A stretch of DNA of 64,000 bases from Tribonema minus (Eukaryota > Sar > Xanthophyceae > Tribonematales > Tribonemataceae): positions 310,001 to 374,000 of the forward strand of contig JAFCMP010000368.1 of the NCBI GenBank assembly GCA_017506865.1, read 5' to 3'. Shown piece after piece: positions 12,154 through 23,524 of the stretch (the first letter of the stretch is position 1; each line of letters starts with the position of its first letter). The notes under the pieces were generated by a model. It was not told the DNA's origin. It saw only the letters and a program-made list of their open reading frames with translations, and searched no databases. A program made the translations under genes and the position numbers.

Positions 12154-13816
12154 TCAATTGGGCGACGGTGCGAACCACTCTCCCAGGGGCGCGGCAACGC
12201 GCCTGGCCCTCTGCTGAGCACTGGCACCGGCCGCTGCTGCAGCAGCGCTCAGCACCTTGCCCCCCGCCCCGCGCGCGCGCAGCAAGTACGGCGCCGGCGC
12301 CTTGTTCTCGTCCGACGCCTCGCTGTCGTCCCCGCCGCCGCCGCCGCTGCCGCCGCTGCTCGCAGTGCCGCCGCGCACTTTGCCGCTGCCGCCAGCGCCC
12401 GCCACAACGCTGCTGCCGCCGCTGCCGCTGCCGCTGCCGAGGTTGCCGCTGCTCGCTCTGCCGCTGCCGCTGCCGCCAACGCCTACTGCAACGGTGCCGT
12501 CGCCGCTGCCGCCGCCGCTGCTGCTGTTCACTCTGCTGCTGCTGCCGCCGTCGCCGCCGATGCTGCCGCCGCGTGCGGTGTGCGGCTCCGATAGTGGCAG
12601 CAGCGGGTACTGGGGCTGGCGCACCGGCACAGGTACGGCTGCACCTCGCCTGCCGACAGTTACGCCCGCAGCAGGCACGGCAGTTGCATTGTGCCGCGGC
12701 AGCACGTCACGTGTCTGCGAATTGAGTTCGCCGCCGCGGCTGCCGTCACGCGCGTCAAAGCGCCTCTGGACACTCGCGCTGCTGCCGCCGCCGCCGCCGC
12801 TGCCGCCAGCAGCAGCCGTGGCGGCGGCGGCGCCGTAAGCTTCATCGGCGGCAGCGACGGCGGTGGCGGCACTGACGCCGGCTGCGCTGTCTGCTGCTCG
12901 AGGCAGGTCTGCAAACTGCTGCGCCGCGCTGCTGCTGCCACCGCTGGATGCGCGCTCGGCGGCGATGCTGGTGCTGCCGAGCAGCTGCTCGATGGCGTCG
13001 AGAGCGCTGTCAAGCGCGTCGCCCTCATCTTCAACAGGCTCAACTTCAACATGCTCATCTTCAATAACCTCCTCCATCGGCTGTACAGCGGGCGCCCAGC
13101 GCAGGGCCGGCGATGCAGCCACGCCCAGCCTGCCCCTGCCCCCGTGCGCTGCCGCCGCCGCCGCTGCCGCCGCCGCTGTCGGCAGACTGCAGCGAGAGCC
13201 AGCGGCTGCCTCAACGCAGTCGGCAGCAGCAGCGGCGGCGGCGCCAGCCATGCCCACAGCGCGCGCCGCGCCTGTGTAAGTTGAAGTTGAAGTTGAGGTT
13301 GAAGAAGCGGGCTGCTGCTGCTGCAGCGCCTCGAGCGTACGCCCCTGCTGGAGAACAGTGTCCTCGGCGCCGCGCAGGCGCGCCGCGAGCTCTGCAGCGA
13401 TGCTCAGCAGATTCATCACCACCGGCTGCAGGCCCTCGTCCCACTGGCCGCGCGCCGCTTCCGCCGCCGCCTCCCCCATCTGCTGCCGCCGCTGCTGCTG
13501 CTGCTGCAGCAGCGGCTCAGCAAGACCGTCATCGCGCGGCGTGCCGTACGCTGACATCGGCGTCGCCGCCGCCGCCGCCGCAGCAGCTGCCGCGGAGCTG
13601 CGGACGACGGGCGTGCGCGGCAGTGCGTGCGCCGCCAGGAAGGGCGCGCGCTCGGCGGCAGCAGCGGCAGCGCCGTCGGCAGCAGCGGCAGCGCGGTCAG
13701 CGGCGGCAGTCGCGCTGAGGGGCTGAATTGCAGCCTCCAACTCCGACAGGCGGGCCACCGCGACGCGTGCAAACTGCTCCGCGGTGGCTAGCGCAGCGGG
13801 GTCTTGAGCACGGATC
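12154..13816 (-). CDS. Gene 2, last exon (Ala/Gln/Gly-rich)
   Basis: Enters with one base and codes IRAQDPAALATAEQFARVAV, poly-Ala and poly-Gln runs, a helical segment (QPVVMNLLSIAAELAARLRG) and an acidic patch (VIEDEHVEVEPVEDEGD). A long Gly/Ser-rich region follows, and the protein ends APLGEWFAPSPN. Long GC-rich open frames on the other strand here are shadows. Confidence 0.65.
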
Positions 13817-16800
13817 CTGCAGTAGAAGAGAGAATGTCTGGTCAGCGCAATTACAGGTTGGTGGCTCGCACAGCTGTGTTCTAAACTCAGGTGTGCAGTA
13901 TAAGAATTGAACTTCTTGTTAGCAGTATACGGGCATGGCTCGTACAGCAAGGTCGTTAATTCAGGTCACGGAGGAGAAGAGCTTCACACCTGATAACTGC
14001 TTTACGAGTGTGGCTACAGCAGGGGTCTTGAGCACTGCAGTAGAAGAGGGAAACATCTATTTGGTGACGAATGGCGTGGCTAGCACAGCGGGGTCCTAAA
14101 CACAGGAGGTCCTGCAGTAGGAGAGAGAAAACTCTAATTAGTGGCTTACGGGCGGTGCCTAGCACAGCGGGTCTTTAACTCAGGTCATGCAGGAGATGAA
14201 CTTGACACGCAGCGAGTGGTTACGGGCATGACTAGCACAGCGGGGGGGGGGTCCTGAGCGCTGCAACGGGGTCCTGGGCACGGGTCCTGTAGTAGAAGAG
14301 ATAACCCTCTAATAAGTTGTTTACGGGCGGTGGCTAGCACAGCGGGGCCCTACACTCAGGTCATGCCGGCGAATAACTTACCTAATGACTGGTCTACGCG
14401 CGTGGCTAGCACAACAAGGACTTGCACTGCAGAAGAAGAAATAAACACTAGTTGGTGTTTTGGTGGTTTATGGGCGGTTTTCTAGCACACGGGGTCATGA
14501 GCATGGGTCTTAGAAGATACAAATATCTTGTTAGAGGTGTGCAGGCCCTGCAGTAGAAGATATTGAATGGTGATTTACGGCCAGCGCAGCGGGGTGTTGG
14601 GTGTAGAAGCGAGAAACATTTAATTAGTGGTCTACGGGCTTCGAGTCTCCCAAGACATGAGCATGGGGTTATGTCTAGGCAAGTGTTGCAGCTTTTGCCG
14701 TAGGATGTTGATCATGTGGTTTCGGTCAGACTAAACATAAGGGGTACGCTTGGCGCTCACCTGCGTTGCTCGCAGCTGTCCCACGGGTTGCCTCCCGGCC
14801 GCAGCGCCGCCGCCGGCGTGCAGAAAGGAGTGTCACCGCCTTCACTACCATCCGCCCCGCTGCCGCTGCCACCAGCCCCGAACAGCGCCGCCGGGGCGAA
14901 CCTCGCAGCAGCAGCAGCAGCAGCAGCAGCTGAGCCGCTGCTGCGCGCTCGCACGGCAGTGCTCCGAACAGCGGACGAGGGCTCGCGCACGCTGCCGCTG
15001 CCGCCGCCGCCGCTGCCGCCGCCGCTGCCGCCGACGCCAAACGCGGGGCGCGGCGCTGTCTTGAATGCTGCCGAAGGCGGAGAATCGGCAGCAACGCTCA
15101 TCGGTGTTGCAGCGCTCAACTGCGCCTCTTCCGCCAGCCCTAGCCCTAGGGCGCGGCGACGCGGCGCCACCGCCGTCGCAAAAGCGGCGGATGCCGGCGA
15201 CTCCGTGTCCATGGCATCGCGCCGTGGCTGCGGCGACACCAATAGATGTTGAGCATCGCTGCTGCTGCTGCTGCTGCTGCGGCCACCAGCGGCGCCGCTG
15301 TCGAAACGAGCGGCAGTCCGGAATGCGGCGGAGGGGGGGGAGCCGGCGCCGGCGCTGCCGCTGTGGCGCGGCGGCGGCGTGACCCCGGGCTGAGCACTGC
15401 TGCTGCCGCCGCCGCCGCCACCGCCGCTGCTGCCGCCACCTGTGTCCCGGCGAAAGCGCATGGCGGTGGCAAAGGCCGCGGAGCTGGGGGATCCGCTGCC
15501 GCCGCTGCCGCTGCGGCGTCGCGGCGTGGTGTCCGGCGGCGGCGCGCTGCTTTCATTCTGAGCGCTGCTGCCGCCACCGCTGCCGCTGCTGCTGCTGCTG
15601 CCGCAGCCATCGGCGCGCGTGGCGGTGTGAAAGGCGGCTGACGGTGGCGATCCGGCGTTGCAGTGCTCAGGCTCTGGTGTCGCGCTGGCATTGAAGTTGA
15701 AGTCGGTGGCCTGCTGTGGAAGTTGGTGATCGCCGCCGCCGCGCACTGCGGTATGGAAGGCTGCGGATGTCGGGGAGCGTTGCTGTGTTGCTGAGCGCTG
15801 AGGCGTGTCCTGAAAGCGTTACGACGTAGTAACATGGAGCATCAAGAGTGCGGTTGAGTGCATGAGGCAGGTGCTGGCGGACAGCAGCTGTGGACTAGCC
15901 CGAACCCTAAACCTAAACCTAATCCCGACCCTAACCCTAACCCTAATCCGCAGAGCCAGGCAGCCAGGTGACGACGCAACAGGAAATTGATACCAGGAGT
16001 ATGCTCCCAGCAGAAACTCGTACCTGTGCTAGAAAAGAATACAGTAGAAAAAGTATTGTCATATGTCTACAAGTATGTGTACCAGCACTGAGTGCAACTC
16101 GTGTAGCCGTCCTAATGCAACGGCAACGATTATGTCCTGGCTCTACCTGCCATCATGGCACAACTGCTGTCAGCCACCTGTTCGTCAGGAGTGCGCAATA
16201 GGCGTACAGGGGTCGTAGCAGCCTCAACACAGCGGCTCTAAATGTAGCGTTTGTATCGGAGCATGAGTGCGCGTACTTCAAAGTACAGTCAAAGAAACAC
16301 CATAATCATTGCTCCATATGACAGTATGAACAAAGGGCAACTGGCGGCGCGCATTGCGGCCGCAATCCGGCGTCCTTCTAAAAGAAGACCGGGGCAGGAT
16401 TGAGACACTTTGTACATGATGGCCACAATTCAAAGGTTATGCATCAGCAAGTATGTTTTTGAAGTATCACCAAAGCGTCACCGCCGTCATTATCGCTCAG
16501 GCCTGAAGATTGTAATTACGTAAGGTCAGCCTTATCATAGCCTCAGCTACAGTAACCCTCAACCCTCACAATTGCATGCCACGCTTGAAAACGTTCGCTG
16601 CACAGCGATGTTATGAGTGAAATTGAAGTTGTCCTTCTCACCGGATCGTCACCGCCGTTATCATCGGTCACCCTGAAGATTGTAACTGCGTAGGGTCAGC
16701 CTTATCCCAGCCCCAGCTACAGCAACCCTCAACCCTCACAATTGCATGCCACGCTTGAAAGCGTTCCTTTCACAGCAATCCTAAGAGTGAAGTTGAAGTT

Positions 16801-19800
16801 ATTCTTCTCACCGGAGCGTCACCGCCGTCATCATCGCTCAGGCCAACGCCAGCGTACACACGCATGCACCTCAAAGTGTACATGCGTACTGTTTCATAAA
16901 TGACTGATGGGAATTGCTACATGAGATTTGCATTGGTGAGAGCAACTGCAAGATCAAAGTTGAAGTTGATCATCTCACCGGAGCGTCACCGCCGTCATCA
17001 TCGCTCAGATCAATGCCACCTTCGTCGTCCACGCGAAGCCGCGCAATGCGGTCCCTGAAAGCCTCGAGGTCCGCCGCAAACGTCGCCAGCTCGGGAGCCG
17101 CCTCCTGCGGGGAGGAAAAACAGTTGAGTTAGCAACTGCAGACGTGAAGTTGGTGAGGGATCATCATGCACGTGCTCGCAAAGAAAAAGGCGCAGTCCTG
17201 AAAGCCTCGGGATCCGGCGCGCATGTCGCCAGCTCAGGGGCCGGTGCCGCAGCCTGCGAACCAGACGTGTTTGAAGTTAGCAACTTTGAGGGCTGTCACA
17301 AAGTGGGCAGAACCTGTAGTGCCTGCGCATTGAACACGTTAGACAGCTTTGTGACGCAGCTAGTTCCTACATGTGAAGTTAGCAACATTTTGAGGTAAAG
17401 GTCAATTTCAAAAGAGAAAACTGCAGCACCAGCGCAGTAAAGAAGTATTGCGGCAACAATCCCAGCTTTGCTGCATGGCGCAGCTGCGTAGTGTAGAGCG
17501 GTGATGCCCATCAGCGGATGTTTCTCCACAGTAGTATTGCACCAACTTCATCTCGCCATCGGCACCGTCACACGCATACTCGCAGCTTTATGGAGCTCTG
17601 CAAGGTCTAGGGTTTGGGTGAGGGTCAAAATCAGGGTTAGGGCGAGCTGCACGCAGCATCGCGTGCGTCAACCTACCTCTAACTCCATCTCTGACCAAGC
17701 CTGTAGACGTAGAGCTGACTGACTCTGTGTTCATCGCCGTGAATTTATCGATTCAGACTGTCAAAAATTGCTTAACAAGCCCCTTCACTGCGGCAGAATG
17801 CACCTCACGAACTGCGCCGCCGCCCCCGCCGCCGCGGCGCCCGCGCGCAGCCGTCCAGAACGCCTCCGACGACAGAGACTGTTCCCCAAGCGCGTTCTCA
17901 GAACGGTCCCCGGAGGGAGCGTCGCCTGCGCCATCGCCACGAACGGGCGGTGTTGCTGCGGCGCCGCCAGCGCCGCTGCCGCCGCCTCCGCCTGGAGCGC
18001 CGCCGCCGCTGCCGCCGTGCGCAGCTGCCGCTGCGTTGTCAACTTCACTGTTAAAGTTCATGTTGAAGTTTTCATCATTGAAGTTGGCGCCGTCGCCGCC
18101 CGCGTGCGCCGCGGCAGCTGCCGAGCCGCTGTCGAATTCTGCTGCTGCTGCTGCGGGATGAGCGCTGCTGCGGCGGCGCTTGTGAGAGGAGCGCGGCGGC
18201 GGCTGCGGCGGGAACTGCAGCGTGTTGTGCCTGCTCTTCATGAGGCTGCGGCGGCCGCGGGCGCAAACGCGACAAGCAAACGAGACCGAAGTTGTGTGAA
18301 GAAGAGACAGGGTACGGGTTGGCAAATGAGACTACAGTGTTGTCAACAAGAATTCACGCATGAATACCCATGAAGATAGCCACTTCAAGTGATCGGCGAC
18401 GCAGCTATCCTCAAGAAGCTGGTACAGCGTGGTCTCCAAAACTGGTGCGTCAGGTGTGGAGCAGGGTCACCTGCTGCGTCACGCAACCCCATCTAGAGAC
18501 GGCGTGCCACATTTACTTTAGGGTTAAGATTAGGGTTAGATCAACTCTCACCTAACCCTAAGAAGCCACCAGATCAAGCCTCCATCTTGCGGAGTTTTTG
18601 AGCAGAGTTTTTGAAAGGTTTGATTTATTTATGACCACGGATGCTACAGCCTCTTCTGCTAAAGCGGCCTTGATCAATGGCATTCAATCAACTTTTCTTT
18701 GAAACAAACACTGCTGCATCTCCCCAGCGCTATTAGAGCGGCCTTGATTAATGGCATGCAACCAACTTTTCTTTGAAACAGACACTTCTGCATCTCCCCA
18801 GCTCTTATTAGACACGTCATGGACTCCACAACCGCTCTTATGAGACACCTTGAGCATTCCACAATTGTCACATGTTCCCCAAGGCGCTAGTAGGTGAACC
18901 GCATGCCCTTCCTGAACTGTGACGCGAGGCGCTCAGGGGAGAGTCACCTCCTTTCCCGCTCTATTGAATGCCCATTCCATGCATTCCACAACCGGAATAG
19001 AGCTCTGAATGAAGCGCATTCCATGCATTCCACAGCCGGTTCAGAGCACGTTATTCCGAGATGCAGAGGCGCTCAGAGGAGAGTCACCTGCTGCACCTCT
19101 CCTCAGTGGACGCGCATTCAATACATTCGACCACCGGAACCGAGCTTCAACTGGGTGCGTATACCATGCACTCCACAATCAAAACAGAGCAGCGCTGCAG
19201 AGGTGCTTATGGGAGAGTCACCTGCTGCGCCTCTCCGGCTGGAATTAAATGCGCATTCCATGCATATTACAACCGGTATTTCACAACCGGTACAGAGCAT
19301 GCCGTGCTGCAATGCAGAGGAGAGTCGCCTGCTTCACCTCTCATGCTTTGATTCCATGCATTCCAGAACCGATACAGAGCATGCCCTCCTGCGATGCAGA
19401 GGCGCTTATAGGAGAGCCACCTGCTGCGCCTCTCCTACTCTAATTTCATGCATTCCACAACTGTAACAGAGCATTCTGCGACGTAGGGGAGAGTCACCGG
19501 ATGCGCCTCTCCTGCTGTAATTGGATGCGCATTCCATGCATTCCACAATCAGAACAAAGCTCCATTTCCGTGCATTCCACAACCGGAACAGAGCTCTATT
19601 GTAACTGGATGCGCATTACATGCATTCCACAACCGATACAGCTCAATGATTCTTTACGACGCAGGAGAGAGTCACCTGCTGCGCCTCTCCTGCTCCTCCC
19701 TGGTGAGCCTGTACTGCGCCTGGTCCGTTATGTCTGCGTTCCATTCGGGCCGCTTCCGCACGCGCCTCTCTCCCGTGCCGCCGCCGCTGTTGAAGTTGGA

Positions 19801-19858
19801 GTTGAAGGACCTATCGCCGCTCGCCACGCCTCTGGCACGCCCGGAGACCATCGGGGAC
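12154..19858 (-). CDS. Gene 2: low-complexity protein with SPxSAAFxTA repeats
   Basis: Five minus-strand exons join in phase: 19858-19676, 18245-17804, 17104-16979, 15809-14761 and 13816-12154 (stop TGA). The N-terminus has a basic/acidic patch (RRVRKRPEWNADITDQAQYR followed by LTREEQERR), then a basic segment (SSHKRRRSSA) and Asn/Phe repeats. Next come a short conserved-looking exon, a Ser/Gly-rich exon with six SP[PTAS]SAAFxTA units, and an Ala/Gln-rich exon with predicted coiled-coil helices (FARVAVARLSELEAAIQPL, NLLSIAAELAARLRGAED). The PEWN-D-TD-Y-LT-EE pattern faintly recalls centriole/spindle proteins such as SPICE1, but this is a memory-level resemblance only. Exon 1 could begin at an internal ATG or be preceded by another exon. 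Confidence 0.6.
13830..14650 (-). repeat. Decayed copies of gene 2 last-exon acceptor
   Basis: At least six copies of 'tagaagagagaa' region, 'ctactgcag', GATCCGTGCTCAAGACCCC and GCTGTGCTAGCCA (minus-strand sense) run through the intron upstream of the last exon. Confidence 0.75.
14761..15809 (-). CDS. Gene 2, fourth exon (SPxSAAFxTA repeats)
   Basis: Enters in phase 0 after gctttcag and leaves in phase 2 at gtgagc. It holds six units spaced about 45-50 residues apart: SPTSAAFHTAVR, SPPSAAFHTATR, SPSSAAFATAMR, SPPSAAFRTAAR, SPASAAFATAVA and SPPSAAFKTAPR. Poly-Gly/Ser linkers separate them. A telomere-like CCCTAG stretch is read in frame as LGLGL near 15,140. Confidence 0.65.
15900..15952. repeat. 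Interstitial CCCTAA block
   Basis: Degenerate then perfect CCCTAA units in the intron between gene 2 exons 3 and 4, close to the exon 4 acceptor. Confidence 0.85.
16979..17104 (-). CDS. Gene 2, third exon
   Basis: A 42-codon, phase 0/0 exon without low complexity (EAAPELATFAADLEAFRDRI, then LRVDDEGGIDLSDDDGGDAP). At least three decayed copies of its 3' end plus donor follow near 16,840, 16,660 and 16,490. Confidence 0.65.
17804..18245 (-). CDS. Gene 2, second exon
   Basis: Enters with one base and codes LMKSRHNTLQFPPQPPPRS, HKRRRSS, an Asn/Phe repeat (NFNDENFNMNFN) made by the GAAGTT motif in frame, then Gly-rich sequence and GEQSLSSEAFWTAARGRRGG. It ends in phase 0 at gtgcat. Confidence 0.6.
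18900..19670 (-). repeat. Decayed copies of gene 2 first-exon donor
   Basis: About eight units of roughly 80-100 bp (minus-strand sense) repeat GAGAGGCGCAGCAG plus gtgactctcc, followed by a GTTGTGGAATGCATGGAATG stretch. They lie immediately downstream of the exon whose end they copy. Confidence 0.8.
19676..19858 (-). CDS. Gene 2, first recognised exon
   Basis: Starts after ccaagcag or at the internal ATG of SPMVSGRARG. It codes FNSNFNSGGGTG, the RPEWNADITDQAQYRLT block and TREEQERRS, and leaves in phase 2 at gtgact. Eight or so decayed copies of its 3' end and donor fill the following intron (18,900-19,670). Confidence 0.55.
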
Positions 19859-20145
19859 CTGCTTGGCAGATACATAATTATAGTTGAAGTTAGTGACGTC
19901 CATCCCACATTATTTTAGCATTAAAAATATGAGGTGGCCCATACGCAGTGCACAACCCTAGGGGGGGGGCAAGGGCATTGTTCTGCCACTATTGAGGGTT
20001 GAAGTTGTCATCGACCACGGGATATCTGCACACAAACGCCGCATGAGAACATCTTGAGCATGTTGCTGTATAGTTTCCTCAGGCTCTATCTTGGGAGTAA
20101 GCAGCAAGCAATCGTCCTGTTCCTGCTCACCATGCCTCTTTCATA

Positions 20146-20700
20146 TCAACCCGCACGATCAGGGTAGCACATTAAGTGGTTGCTGTACTGGCCATACATA
20201 TGGGTAACATCACGCACAAAAAAAGGGGGGCAAAGTGTGCCACTCGGCAACTGCATGTGCGCCCAATCTCTCTGCACCAGGGCATCAAGGGATTGGTCGA
20301 AAATCTTGGAAGAGGCTGAACATATGTGACTCATGTCACATCGGTGGTCACAGTAATGATTGGCTGACCTGTAAGCGCTGTCAGGAGACGCCTTGGGCAC
20401 ACGTATTGCCCTTTGCCTGCCACCAAAAACACCTGCATCGCCGCCGCCACCGCCAGCACTGTCCACAGTGGAAATGGCGGCCACGCTCCCAGCTACATAA
20501 GGTCTCTCCCTAGCAACAACGGTCACGCCTCTGCTCCGCCTACGCAAACGCTGCTGTTGTTGTTGCCTCGCAGCAAGCACTGGCTGCATGCGGCGCCTGG
20601 CGTTGCGAGGTGGCGATGGAGAAGGTACTGGCGGCAGGGGCTTTGGAGAGGGAGGAGGTTTCTGGTGGGCTCGCAGTCCCGTCCTGGTGGTGACCGGCAT
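20146..20700 (-). CDS. Hypothetical protein, Pro- and Arg-rich
   Basis: An open frame of 184 residues from ATG (MPVTTRTGLRAHQK) with a Pro/Ser block, a Gln/Arg block (AARQQQQQRLRRRSRG) and a plain C-terminus (YCDHRCDMSHICSASSKIFD). It lies between genes 2 and 3, downstream of a (TG)n tract. It could be a 5' exon of gene 2, an independent gene or chance. Confidence 0.3.
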   Translation of the reverse strand: MPVTTRTGLRAHQKPPPSPKPLPPVPSPSPPRNARRRMQPVLAARQQQQQRLRRRSRGVTVVARERPYVAGSVAAISTVDSAGGGGGDAGVFGGRQRAIRVPKASPDSAYRSANHYCDHRCDMSHICSASSKIFDQSLDALVQRDWAHMQLPSGTLCPPFFVRDVTHMYGQYSNHLMCYPDRAG

Positions 20701-20817
20701 AGTGCTGGTGCTGGTCCCCCTGGGTCGGCCCTGTGTTGCAATATTGATACAGACTGATTTTTGCCAACTGCCAAAACTTCGATCTTCAACTCTCGTCTTG
20801 AACTTTGGCAAAGAAAA

Positions 20818-20853
<36 letters not shown>
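20818..20853. repeat. (TG)n microsatellite
   Basis: About 18 TG units without interruption, between genes 2 and 3. No gene is supported through it. Confidence 0.9.
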
Positions 20854-20857
<4 letters not shown>

Positions 20858-21316
20858 CGTGATCCACCGTGGTGGCTTTCTTTGAAGACGCCATGATGAA
20901 CCGACTTGGGCGATGCGACAAGGCAGGACTACGGCACGCAGGGAGTGCCTCTCTCTCTGTCTGTAGAAGCGAGGCACTCTCTCGAAAGTGGTGACTGACG
21001 GCGAATGCGATGAGAGACGCTGTGTCGCACATCTGGAAGGTGCTGCAGCGGAAGTATCGGCGGTGATGACAGAGCTGCAGAGCATGAAAGCGTTCCTGTC
21101 CTGCGACACCCCTTCACCCGGAAGCTGTAGGCGCCGCGCCGATACATACAAGATGTCATCATCTATGCCGTGGACGCTTGTTTAACGCCTGACAGCCGTC
21201 AGAGACATGGTGGGGAGTCAGAGGACATTTCATGCAGCTCCGCCTGGAACCTCCAAAAATCAGCACAGGCACAGGTGTTTACAGACAACACTTCCTAGCC
21301 AGCCTCATAGAATTCA

Positions 21317-21724
21317 TTGGCGCCGGCACGCATATCTTCTTCGCCCCATGAGCAGAAGGGTACGAGCTCTCAATGCGGTGTGGCGTGCACTCGCAAAGCC
21401 ACTTCGGTGCACACGACGACGTTCATCGCCGCAACGCAGTCTCAGTACACTCTCGAACTCAATATGGACAGCGCCGAGTTCACCGCTGCACTGCCTTCGC
21501 TCAGCCTCACAGATACAGAGCCTGCGCCTTGCTGCATCGCGTTGGGGGTCTTGCGATATGACGCTGTTGCACAATTTTCGCGTCACCTCGGCTGCCTTCC
21601 GTTTGCCTCTGCGCTGTGCGTTGGCAAGGTGTGGCGTGCTAGCCTGCACGTGATTTGCGATGATTTTCTACCAGGGGGAACGGGCTCTACGGAGGCGGTG
21701 GAAACGCGGCCACAGCAGATTTGA
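21317..21724 (+). CDS. Hypothetical protein fragment
   Basis: An open frame whose second half reads like coding sequence (MDSAEFTAALPSLSLTDTEP, VLRYDAVAQFSRHLGCLPF). No motif is recognised and no splice structure is evident. It sits in the otherwise gene-poor stretch between genes 2 and 3. Confidence 0.2.
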   Translation: MAPARISSSPHEQKGTSSQCGVACTRKATSVHTTTFIAATQSQYTLELNMDSAEFTAALPSLSLTDTEPAPCCIALGVLRYDAVAQFSRHLGCLPFASALCVGKVWRASLHVICDDFLPGGTGSTEAVETRPQQI

Positions 21725-23197
21725 GCGCCGCCCCACAATACTTACGAGTACAGTGAACTCCTCTACCGTTTGCTAGGCGGTACAGCAGGGGTGTGTGGGA
21801 CAGTCGCTCACGGGTGCTTTATGGTGGGTGATGTGGGGGCGGGGTGTCGCGTGCAAGCTTTGCATGCCACATCCAAGAGTGAAAACGAGGCCAACAAACG
21901 GCACGACATTCCACAGCCCCAAGGCCAAGTGGAAAGTTTTAACAAAGTACAGCAAAAAAGTACAGCAGGGCCTTCCCCGGCCATGACTTATGGTTGATGA
22001 GTCTTACTCTGCATATCTACATCAAAATGGCGCATCTGCCCATGCCGCATCTCTCCTTACATCTGTTCTCTGTGCCTGCGAGCCTGCTGATGCATCTCAA
22101 GTTCAACTTCAAGTTGATGTGTCAACGCGATTGACACACACACACACAATGAGCTTGATTTGTTGGAACCGCCAGTGCTCCCTTTGCTGTAATGACCGCA
22201 TACTGGCGCGCCGCAGTCTGTTGCGGTCATTGTCCATTCAAGTTGTCCACTGCCCCATGCACCAGTGCCTACGTTCTTCTTGTGCTCTGCATGTCAGTAG
22301 AAACTTGCGGTGCTTCATGAAAGGCGGAGCATGCGAAGAACGTGTACACTGCTGGTGCTTTCGGACTTGCGTTGCATGCATGCCTCAGAGTCTGTCCCCT
22401 GCCAATGGCTTGCGGCTCAGTGGGGAGGTATCATTAATGGCATTAACTCGACTACCAACAGTTGAACCTGCACATGAACCTGCACATGCAATGTCAGCTG
22501 TGCGCCCCTCACAATGCCCCCCTTTCTGAATGACATTGGTCAGCGTGTTTGCACATCTCAATTGTGACTTGGTCAGTTTCTGGTCCTTGACATCTCTAAA
22601 TATTGATGTGGGCCGTATTGACATGGTCATGCATGCGCCGTGGCAGGGTTGAGATTGAAGCTATTGATCCTAGGCAGCACATCCTATCAGTGCAAACCTG
22701 GCAAAGTGTTCATACAAGTGCTGACATCAGCACAAAGTGTCAAGCATCCAAGAAGCATTTGGTGATGTCCAACAACCACACCTGTCATGACACAGCGATC
22801 CGTACTGAAGCAAGCTTGACTGACTTGTGACGTGGACACGTCAGCTTGTTCCTCCAAATATAAGCGATGAAGCGCCTGAGAAAACAGTCAAAGCGACATA
22901 AATGTATTTTTCTACACGCTTCAGGTAGGTTGGCCTGACGCGTGTGTTGCCCTTCACAACTTCAGCTTGCACGTCATGCCGCGGGCAACAATGGGAGCAG
23001 CCCCTGTGTGGTGGGAGGGCTGGCACTATTTCACTACTGTGGTGTTCTGAGACGAAATCGGCTTGACTGATCGGCTTCGGCTTAGCCGGCAAGCCGAAAA
23101 GCGGGCCGATGGCATCGACTCTGAACACTATGTAGTACACGCATAGTGACGAAGAAAACTGTAGACTATGCAACACTGCGCGTCACGGCGCCGCAAA

Positions 23198-23524
23198 TCA
23201 CAAGCCGCCGTCGGTATCGGTATTGGAATCACTAAACAGAACATCTATCGCGCTCGCCTTCACACAAACTCCCGCCGCTCCCTGCAAAACGACAGTTACG
23301 GTACCCCCCGCGTGGCCGCCGGCGGTTACAGCTGCAGTTGCACTTTCGTCATCGGCAGGGCACTCTGCTGAGTAGTCGAGTACGAGCAGGAGCATCTTGC
23401 GCAGCTGCCGGTGTACGGTGATGGTGGTGCCTTCCGCCGCTGCTGCCGCGAAGGCGCCAATGCCGAAGTTGACGGGCACCTTGAGGGCCACGTAGCGCGC
23501 CCTGCCGCGCAGCCGCGCGCACAG
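23198..23524 (-). CDS. TGS1: TGS1-like gene, last exon
   Basis: Enters in phase 0 after tgtgcag and codes LCARLRGRARYVALKVPVNF, GIGAFAAAAEG and RQLRKMLLLVLDY, then a variable tail ending SNTDTDGGL and TGA. LKVPVNF matches the C-terminal strand of the family. Two decayed copies of its 5' half lie at about 23,820-23,950 and 23,695-23,760. Confidence 0.75.
   Translation of the reverse strand: MCARLRGRARYVALKVPVNFGIGAFAAAAAEGTTITVHRQLRKMLLLVLDYSAECPADDESATAAVTAGGHAGGTVTVVLQGAAGVCVKASAIDVLFSDSNTDTDGGL

Larger units (their letters stand above)
19920..23197. other. Intergenic region between genes 2 and 3
   Basis: Apart from two hypothetical frames (about 20.1-20.7 and 21.3-21.7 kb) and the TG tract, no exon could be supported. 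It has far fewer TTAGGG blocks than the introns. Confidence 0.4.

Noticed and set aside
12660-13718. Long plus-strand Ala/Pro/Arg-rich open frames
   Set aside because: They are antisense to the phase-consistent gene 2 exons; GC-rich low-complexity coding DNA is open on several frames.
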